From Candidatus Eiseniibacteriota bacterium (GTDB taxonomy: Bacteria; Joyebacterota; Joyebacteria; Joyebacterales; Joyebacteraceae), in the NCBI GenBank assembly GCA_030638405.1, contig DAOWER010000094.1:1-11544 (forward strand): 11,544 nucleotides of DNA, read 5' to 3'. Shown here piece after piece: positions 6,994 through 11,544 of this stretch (within the stretch, counting starts at the first letter, position 1; every line of letters starts with the position of its first letter). A program made the translations under genes and the position numbers. Below the pieces are notes generated by a model that was not told where the DNA came from, did not search any database, and worked only from the letters and a program-made list of their open reading frames with translations.

Positions 6994-7800
6994 CTACTTC
7001 TTCCTGAAGACGTCTATTTGCGTCGTGCCGCCGAAGATATAGAACGGGAAGTACTCCGCGATGGCGCTGTCGACACCCAGCTTCACGTACTCCTCACAGA
7101 GGTTCGCGCCCGTCTCACAGAACAGTACGAGCCGCGTGCCACCTCTCTTCGCCGCGGCGAGAATGTCCTCGAGCGAGTCAGTGGAGATGACCATGCCGGT
7201 CATCACGGCGACGTCGCACTTCTCGACGAACTCGAGCGTCCTGTCCTCGTCGAAGACGGGAACACCGCCTATCTCCGTTCCGACAAGAGTAGGGTCCCCG
7301 TCAGTTCCGGTGACCTCGACACCCTCCGCCGTGAGCGCTTTGATGATGTTCCCTATGACGCCGACGTTGACCACGCAGCCGCCGTCCACGCCCGCCAGCT
7401 CAAGCTGTCTCAGGACCTCGTCGACCACAATGCGACTTCGCCACACCGCCTTGTCGGCCGAAGTGCCTGTCATGGTCATGGTCTCGTCCGGCCGCTTCGG
7501 AAACGCGGAGAACATCGCATCGGTCGCGGCGACCTGGAAGCACCGGTACTCCGGCTGGATGCTCCTGCAGTCCTTGCCCAGAAGCGAGAACCCTTCGGTC
7601 AACGCCGGTATCGTCGCGCAGTAGCACGCGCCCTCGCCGACGGTCTGCATGAGGAGGAACGTGTAGTTGAACGTGCGTTCTTCCGGGTTGGGCCGGAACA
7701 GAAGGTCGGTGCGCCAGAGTCCCCGAACGAGGAACGATTCGTCGGGGTAGTCTGCGCTTCTCTCCCGTCCGATCTCGGCTATCTGCTCGAGCAGGGTCAC
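6994..7800 (-). CDS. DUF4213/DUF364-type protein, putative heavy-metal chelation family
   Basis: 268 aa starting at GTG, supported by GAGGAG (7806-7811) 5 nt upstream. No signal peptide or membrane segment: cytoplasmic. Residues 1-130 fit the enolase-N-like DUF4213 half (RTFNYTFLLMQTVGEGA; YRCFQVAATDAMFSAF at 85-100). Residues 135-268 fit the Rossmann-like DUF364 half: VVNVGVIGNIIKAL (143-156), TGTDGDP (164-170), CDVAVMTGMVISTDSLEDIL (195-214), TRLVLFCETGANLC (222-235), then GVDSAIAEYFPFYIF. The one family structure I recall was proposed to chelate heavy metals or act in pterin-like chemistry; no member has a settled reaction that I know of. Cysteines 60-61 region, C78, C87, C195, C228 and C235 are more numerous than in neighbouring proteins. 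It is the first gene of the operon with the decarboxylase and lipoprotein, suggesting shared substrate or product. Family call by pattern, not by search. Confidence 0.75.
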   Translation of the reverse strand: MTLLEQIAEIGRERSADYPDESFLVRGLWRTDLLFRPNPEERTFNYTFLLMQTVGEGACYCATIPALTEGFSLLGKDCRSIQPEYRCFQVAATDAMFSAFPKRPDETMTMTGTSADKAVWRSRIVVDEVLRQLELAGVDGGCVVNVGVIGNIIKALTAEGVEVTGTDGDPTLVGTEIGGVPVFDEDRTLEFVEKCDVAVMTGMVISTDSLEDILAAAKRGGTRLVLFCETGANLCEEYVKLGVDSAIAEYFPFYIFGGTTQIDVFRKK

Positions 7801-7805
7801 GGTGT

Positions 7806-7811
7806 CTCCTC
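7806..7811 (-). promoter_or_regulatory. Shine-Dalgarno GAGGAG setting a GTG start
   Basis: GAGGAG lies 5 nt before the GTG at 7800-7798. It supports GTG as the genuine start of the DUF364-type protein. Confidence 0.75.
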
Positions 7812-7839
7812 GGCTTGCGGGTTCGCCCCATCAGCTGCC

Positions 7840-7868
7840 AATATACCAGCAGAAGGGAGGGCGGTCAA
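7840..7868 (-). promoter_or_regulatory. Near-consensus sigma-70-type promoter of the DUF364-decarboxylase-lipoprotein operon
   Basis: On the minus strand TTGACC (7868-7863) is followed by exactly 17 nt and TATATT (7845-7840), with an extended -10 TGG just before it. Each hexamer matches 5/6. Transcription would start near 7833, leaving a leader of about 33 nt before the GTG. This separates the operon from the peptidase gene upstream. Confidence 0.78.
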
Positions 7869-7939
7869 TTCGGCGGGACCGTGGGGTTCAAGGATTCCAG
7901 CGGGGCGCCTGGAGCAATCGGCCACGGGCAACCCTCGAT

Positions 7940-7962
7940 GAGCGGTTGAGTCCGACCGCCTC
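7940..7962 (-). terminator. Weak hairpin just after the peptidase stop
   Basis: On the minus strand GAGGCGGT (7962-7955) can pair with ACCGCTC (7946-7940) with one bulged base and an 8-nt loop, starting 4 bp after the stop. No T-tract follows. Offered as a possible end of the peptidase transcript only because a strong promoter for the next operon begins about 70 bp further on. Confidence 0.3.
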
Positions 7963-7965
7963 ACA

Positions 7966-10900
7966 TCACCTCAGGAACACCACCTTGCGCTCCAGGGTCT
8001 CCGGTCCCACGCGCACACGGACGAAGTAGACGCCACTGGCGACACGGTGGCCGCGTTCGTTGGTCCCGTCCCAGGTCGCGTCGTACTGGCCCGTTTGGGC
8101 CGCCCCCTCGCGCAGCGTTCTGACCAGCCTGCCGGAGACGTCGAACACGCCGACGGACACCCACCTGTGGTCCGCGGCGACGCCGTAGCGGAGGGTGAGT
8201 GTTTCCGAAAAGGGGTTGGGAGTAGGGCTTTCCAGCCACGGGGAGATTCTCGAGCTGGGCGTCGGGATCTCCCATGGGCCGTGCGTCGTGGTCACACCCC
8301 ACTGCTCGGTGACGATGAGGCGGTAAGAGTACGTCGCCGACTGCTCAACCGAATCGTCGACGAACCGGTACCTGCCGTCGTCGGCCGGCAGTATGACGCT
8401 GTTGTTGAGCGCGTCGTATCCGCCGGCCTGATCGCCCTCAGCCCGCTCAAGACCGCACCCGAGGGGCCCGTCGGCCGGCGTCAGGTACCAGGAGAGCGTG
8501 ACGGAATCCGGCTCCGCGTTCCAGACGAAGTAGGATAGCGAGGCCGGCTGCTGCCAGCGCTCCATGGAGTCTAGAAGCAGGCCGAGCATCTCGGACGCCG
8601 GGTCCGTCTGTATGTAGTAGAGGGGGAACCCGAGGTAGGCAAACGTGCCGGTCCCGTCGTCGGGGTACCGCACCGTGGCGCAGGGGCGCTCGCTCAGGTC
8701 CGGGTTGATGTGCGAGTCGAAAAGATAGAGCCTTCGTGTTCCCGGTAGCGGCCGCACGATCTCGCAGTACGGAAGGCCGCCGTATGCCTGGTAGCCGTCC
8801 GCCCATTTTCCGAGCGTGTCGACGGGGACGTCGGGGAAGCCCCCTGTCGCTGTGGCGATGCCACCCAGGAACGCATAGCCATACTGCTCCGGGTATGACT
8901 CGTTCGAGTTCACCCCGGCGTTCCTCAGGCTGTCGACCCCCACGTGCTCGAAGATGAAATCGCCCGGCTCGTAGGTGGCCTGGTACGAATAATGGTCCGT
9001 GCCGCCCATCGTCGGCAGCGATGACTGCCCCTCCAGAATGACATTCCCGCCGGCGCGGACGAATCCCTCGAGGTAGTGATAGGCGCTCTCCGCCTGCACG
9101 GGGCGCAGGAACCCGCCCTGCCTGTCCAGTGTCCAGAGCACGGTTCGGTAGCGTCCAAGCTCCTCCATCGACGGCAGCGTGGGCAGGTAGTTCTCGAAGT
9201 GCTCGAACGGATCCCAGACGTCGCAGCTTTCGCCGGAGAGGACGTCGCTGTAGAACGCATCGTGTGTGGCATCCGGAATCCCGCCAGCGAACCAGTCGTC
9301 CACGTGCAGAAGTGGCCGGTCCATGGGCGCGGGGACGGTGCGGAGAGACACACGGCCGGTCGTGAGCGCGTTGTTCTCATCCCGGGTTTTCAGGAACACG
9401 ACCGTGTCCGCGGGTCCCGGGCGCAGAACAAGTTCGTACGGCGACCGGTACCACTCCGACCACACCGCCGAGTCGATGAGCGCCACCGCGACCGAGTCTG
9501 CCGAACCGCAGTATGAGGACGCGTCCGCGGCGATCGTGAAGACGAGCCGCTCGTTCTCGTACACGCGGACCGGGGCCGTGCGGGCCGCGGCTTGTCGCCC
9601 GACGAACGTCCTCGCGCCGGGGAGGAAGTTGAGGTCCACAGTGAGCAACGGGCGGAGCGACGGGTCCGTCACGAACTCATAAACCACGGGTGATGGGTCC
9701 GCGACATCGTTGTCGTCGATCGCGCGAACGTGCAGGATGTGCGAACCCCCACTCAGATCGTGGAGTGTCAGTGACGTCTGGTGTGCGGGCAGTGGCTGCC
9801 AGTCGGGCGGCGGATCCTGTGGCGCGGCGTCCCCCGCGCCCATCTCGGACTCGAGCGCATACTCGTACCGCGCGATGCTCCCATCGAAATCCACCCCGTT
9901 CCACTCGAACGTCGGTCGCATCGTAACCGGTGACACTGACGCGGCGCAGTTGGCGATGCGCACGGTCTCTGGAGGCAGGTTGGCGTCTCCTCCGGTCACA
10001 CCGGCGACCGCGGCCGTCGTGGCAACGTTCACTGCCGCGATCGCGCGCGCGAACTCGGGCTCTATGTTGTCGATGATGTCATCGGTGGTGTGACGGTGGG
10101 GCGAGGAGATGGTCGTGCCCGTGTCGACGACGTTGTATCCGGCTTCCCAGAAACTCGTGTGGTCGCTCGCGCCCAATGGACGAACGCAGGTCTGAAGCTC
10201 GTGCGCCGTGTAGGTGTGCGCCAGCGTCTGCATGTATCCTGCAATGGCGAACGACAGGGAGTCGGTGAAGACGATCACCGGGGCCTCACCGGGCGATGGC
10301 TCGAGATACCCGATGCAGTCCATGTTGAGGTAAACGACGATGTCGAGCGACTCCTCGACTGCGTCGGCGACGAAGTGCCGGCTGCCCCACAGCCCCTCTT
10401 CTTCCGCGGACCAGCAGGCGAACATGATGCTGCGGTCGGTGGGTAGGTCCCGAAGCAGACGGGCCGCCTCGAGCACCGCGGCCACCGCCGTGGCGTTGTC
10501 CTCGGCGCCTGGCGCAGGGGCGAACGGGTCGTAGAAGTTCTCCACGGTGACGGAGTCATAGTGTCCTCCGAGCACGACGTACTCGGACGGTCGCGTCGTC
10601 CCCTCCTTGACAGCGATGACGTTCATGGCACCGACGCTGTCCTGGAACGTGTAGGTCCGGAAGGTGTCAAGCCGAACCTCGGAGTAGCCGTACTCCTCGA
10701 ATCTGTCCCGGATCCAGTAGCCGGCGGCCCAGCACGAGTCGACGACCACGTAGCGACTTCCGAAATCCTGCAGGCGCTGGATGGTACCGACCATTCTGAT
10801 CAGACTCGTCGAGTCCATCAATGCGGCGACGAGCGAGTCAGGAGGGGTGCGGAGAAGGAGGTCGTCCGGCGCGCGGCCGTGCAGCGGAGCGCCATCGGGC

Positions 10901-11091
10901 CGCTCCCACGCGGGTGCCTCGACGGCGCCCAGCGTCACGGCCAGGGGGTCGCGGGGATGGGCTTCTCGCGCCGCCGCGGAGGGCGCCGGATCAGCCGCCG
11001 TCGCCGGAACCGCTGCGACCAAAGACAGGGCCGCGGTCACCAGCCAGGCACGGGCCGTCGTCTGCATGCCTCGGATTGGACGTTGCGTCAT
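7966..11091 (-). CDS. Secreted M28-family zinc aminopeptidase with ThuA/GATase-like region and FlgD-like C-terminal domain
   Basis: 1041 aa from ATG 11091-11089. A longer ATG at 11151 lies upstream of the TATAAT box and would precede the leader with an odd Cys-rich stretch. Signal peptide: basic MTQRPIRGMQTTAR, a hydrophobic core, cleavage near ATA|ADP (about 32-33). The M28 domain (about 80-365) holds the zinc and catalytic set: H177 in GGHYDS, D198 in AEDNATAVA, E230/E231 in AEEEGLWGS, D258 in NMDCIG, and H334 in HRHTTDD. Family reaction: removal of N-terminal residues from peptides. Next come an FN3/Ig-like domain (375-475), a beta domain (485-590), a region like ThuA/class I GATase folds (592-840; HVDDW, YRTVLWTLD, FVRAGGNVILEG), an FN3-like segment (850-940) and a FlgD-like terminal domain (950-1041) with PTPNPF, VGVFDVSGRLVRTL and ASGVYFVRV. 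The terminal domain is typical of secreted, probably surface-bound proteins of FCB-type bacteria. The GATase-like region shows no obvious Cys-His pair, so it may be structural. Confidence 0.93.
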   Translation of the reverse strand: MTQRPIRGMQTTARAWLVTAALSLVAAVPATAADPAPSAAAREAHPRDPLAVTLGAVEAPAWERPDGAPLHGRAPDDLLLRTPPDSLVAALMDSTSLIRMVGTIQRLQDFGSRYVVVDSCWAAGYWIRDRFEEYGYSEVRLDTFRTYTFQDSVGAMNVIAVKEGTTRPSEYVVLGGHYDSVTVENFYDPFAPAPGAEDNATAVAAVLEAARLLRDLPTDRSIMFACWSAEEEGLWGSRHFVADAVEESLDIVVYLNMDCIGYLEPSPGEAPVIVFTDSLSFAIAGYMQTLAHTYTAHELQTCVRPLGASDHTSFWEAGYNVVDTGTTISSPHRHTTDDIIDNIEPEFARAIAAVNVATTAAVAGVTGGDANLPPETVRIANCAASVSPVTMRPTFEWNGVDFDGSIARYEYALESEMGAGDAAPQDPPPDWQPLPAHQTSLTLHDLSGGSHILHVRAIDDNDVADPSPVVYEFVTDPSLRPLLTVDLNFLPGARTFVGRQAAARTAPVRVYENERLVFTIAADASSYCGSADSVAVALIDSAVWSEWYRSPYELVLRPGPADTVVFLKTRDENNALTTGRVSLRTVPAPMDRPLLHVDDWFAGGIPDATHDAFYSDVLSGESCDVWDPFEHFENYLPTLPSMEELGRYRTVLWTLDRQGGFLRPVQAESAYHYLEGFVRAGGNVILEGQSSLPTMGGTDHYSYQATYEPGDFIFEHVGVDSLRNAGVNSNESYPEQYGYAFLGGIATATGGFPDVPVDTLGKWADGYQAYGGLPYCEIVRPLPGTRRLYLFDSHINPDLSERPCATVRYPDDGTGTFAYLGFPLYYIQTDPASEMLGLLLDSMERWQQPASLSYFVWNAEPDSVTLSWYLTPADGPLGCGLERAEGDQAGGYDALNNSVILPADDGRYRFVDDSVEQSATYSYRLIVTEQWGVTTTHGPWEIPTPSSRISPWLESPTPNPFSETLTLRYGVAADHRWVSVGVFDVSGRLVRTLREGAAQTGQYDATWDGTNERGHRVASGVYFVRVRVGPETLERKVVFLR

Positions 11092-11134
11092 GTGTGTATC
11101 TTTCGAGTTGATGGAATCGCAGACCGTACAAGCG

Positions 11135-11140
11135 ATTATA
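11135..11140 (-). promoter_or_regulatory. -10 box (TATAAT) for the peptidase gene
   Basis: A perfect minus-strand TATAAT stands 44 bp before the chosen ATG (11091). No good -35 is found 16-19 bp upstream (TCGCGG at 17 bp), so either another factor helps or the match is chance. Only a weak GAAAG precedes the ATG as ribosome binding site. Confidence 0.5.
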
Positions 11141-11267
11141 CACGCCAGCACCCCCGTCCGCGAGACGCTCCGCGTGGCCCCCGCGCTCGCATCGCATCGC
11201 CCGCTCGCGCCGCATTGTGGGGTCCATCTCGCGGACCGACGCCGGCGCAGAAGCGACAGGCCTGTTC

Positions 11268-11296
11268 TTGCGAAGACATGAAGAGTGTGGTATCAT
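11268..11296 (+). promoter_or_regulatory. Extended -10 promoter for the last gene
   Basis: TTGCGA (11268-11273), a 17-nt spacer ending TGG, and TATCAT (11291-11296). The layout, with 17-nt spacer and TGn extension, is the same as at the DUF364 operon promoter. The transcript would start near 11303, giving a leader of about 100 nt. Confidence 0.7.
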
Positions 11297-11322
11297 CCAA
11301 AACTGGATGCGTGTGTTATACG

Positions 11323-11353
11323 GGTGTGAGCGGCAAGGAAGTGCCCTCACATC
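11323..11353 (+). promoter_or_regulatory. Leader RNA hairpin upstream of the last gene
   Basis: GGTGTGAG (11323-11330) pairs with CTCACATC (11346-11353), one G-U included. After a bulged C, GGCA pairs with TGCC, closing the loop AGGAAG (11336-11341). A second interrupted stem follows, GTGC..GGC/GCC-GCAC at 11357-11380. Then comes the ribosome binding site AAAGGGG (11386-11392) for ATG 11402. No riboswitch class is recognised; mRNA stability or translational control is possible. Confidence 0.5.
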
Positions 11354-11401
11354 GATGTGCCACTGGCGCGTCAGCCGCACCAGAGAAAGGGGTGTGCCCT
11401 G

Positions 11402-11544
11402 ATGAGAACGTTGATAGCGATTGCAATTGTCGTGGCGTTTGTCCTCCCGGCCACGGCGGGGATGAACCCGGACTGTAAGGTCTGCATCGACTTCTCCGGG
11501 ACCGCGAACTCGTGGGACGACGTGCAGAGCCGCATCGACCCGGA
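11402..11544 (+). CDS. Secreted protein, 3' partial, unknown function
   Basis: ATG 11402 has AAAGGGG 9 nt upstream and opens a frame that runs off the right edge (47 complete codons). The first 20 residues are a signal peptide (MRTLIAIAIVVAFVLPATAG) followed by MNPDCKVCIDFSG and NSWDDVQSRIDP. Cleavage after TAG or ATA is likely. The CxxC pair and the CIDF stretch right after the leader resemble secreted proteins I associate with Eisenbacteria-type genomes, but too little is present for a family call. A competing reading frame across the same bases (ending about 11478) starts far upstream at 10561, antisense to the peptidase, and is a shadow. Confidence 0.72.
   Translation, partial: MRTLIAIAIVVAFVLPATAGMNPDCKVCIDFSGTANSWDDVQSRIDP

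Larger units (their letters stand above)
11092..11401. other. Divergent intergenic region, 310 bp
   Basis: It separates the peptidase (minus) from the last gene (plus). It holds a TATAAT box for the peptidase, a good promoter and a structured leader for the plus-strand gene (all listed separately), and about 125 bp of GC-rich sequence (11141-11267) in which I see no ORF with coding character or clear operator. The sequence just upstream of the two promoters is the natural place for shared regulation. Confidence 0.6.

Noticed and set aside
6889..7941. A 350-codon plus-strand frame over the DUF364-type gene
   Set aside because: Low-complexity Arg/Glu/Val-rich translation opposite a conserved Rossmann-like protein, and it covers the promoter at 7840-7868.
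11092..11151. N-terminal extension of the peptidase to ATG 11151
   Set aside because: The start would lie upstream of the TATAAT box, and the added 20 residues (several Cys) precede an ordinary signal peptide that begins at ATG 11091.
10561..11478. A 305-codon plus-strand frame over the peptidase 5' end and the divergent region
   Set aside because: It lies mostly antisense to the M28 domain and signal peptide, has no ribosome binding site or domain, and conflicts with the signal-peptide gene at 11402.

Overview
This window is GC-rich and densely coding, with long ORFs and short gaps. The most telling taxonomic signal is the C-terminus of the large secreted peptidase (about 8,000-8,250, minus strand). 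It has the PNPF / DVSGR / WDG / SGVYF pattern of the FlgD-like terminal domain seen in secreted proteins of the Fibrobacteres-Chlorobi-Bacteroidetes (FCB) group and allied high-GC candidate phyla such as Eisenbacteria, Krumholzibacteriota and Latescibacterota. The OmpA protein with calcium-type repeats and the many lipoproteins and signal peptides point to a diderm bacterium. The phylum is an inference; no rRNA or ribosomal protein gene is present to fix it.

Left third, plus strand. An OmpA-family outer-membrane protein enters from the left edge: the end of its signal peptide is visible and the start codon lies outside. It has a beta-barrel, three 99-bp thrombospondin-type-3-like repeats and a peptidoglycan-binding OmpA domain, and a very stable hairpin follows it. 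Next comes a response regulator/diguanylate cyclase arranged receiver-GGDEF-receiver, whose first receiver has lost its phospho-acceptor. Then comes a 538-aa lipoprotein with an LPP20-like N-terminus, an Ig-like middle and an unassigned C-terminal domain.

Middle, minus strand (7800 down to 4869). Three genes form a probable operon behind one near-consensus promoter (7840-7868): a DUF4213/DUF364-type protein (putative metal-chelation family), a PLP-dependent fold-type III decarboxylase that is LysA-like but lacks LysA substrate motifs, and a small lipoprotein. The decarboxylase appears to start at a CTG codon behind a perfect AGGAGG. This pairing is the best candidate for an undescribed function, perhaps a small amino-acid-derived metallophore or a modified amino acid. 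No transporter or ligase is visible in the window to confirm that.

Right third. A 1041-aa secreted M28-family zinc aminopeptidase (minus strand) carries accessory beta-sandwich domains, a ThuA/GATase-like region and the FlgD-like C-terminal domain. A 310-bp divergent intergenic region follows. It holds a promoter on each strand and a structured leader for the last gene, a secreted protein cut off by the right edge. No RNA genes, CRISPR arrays, insertion sequences or integration sites were seen.
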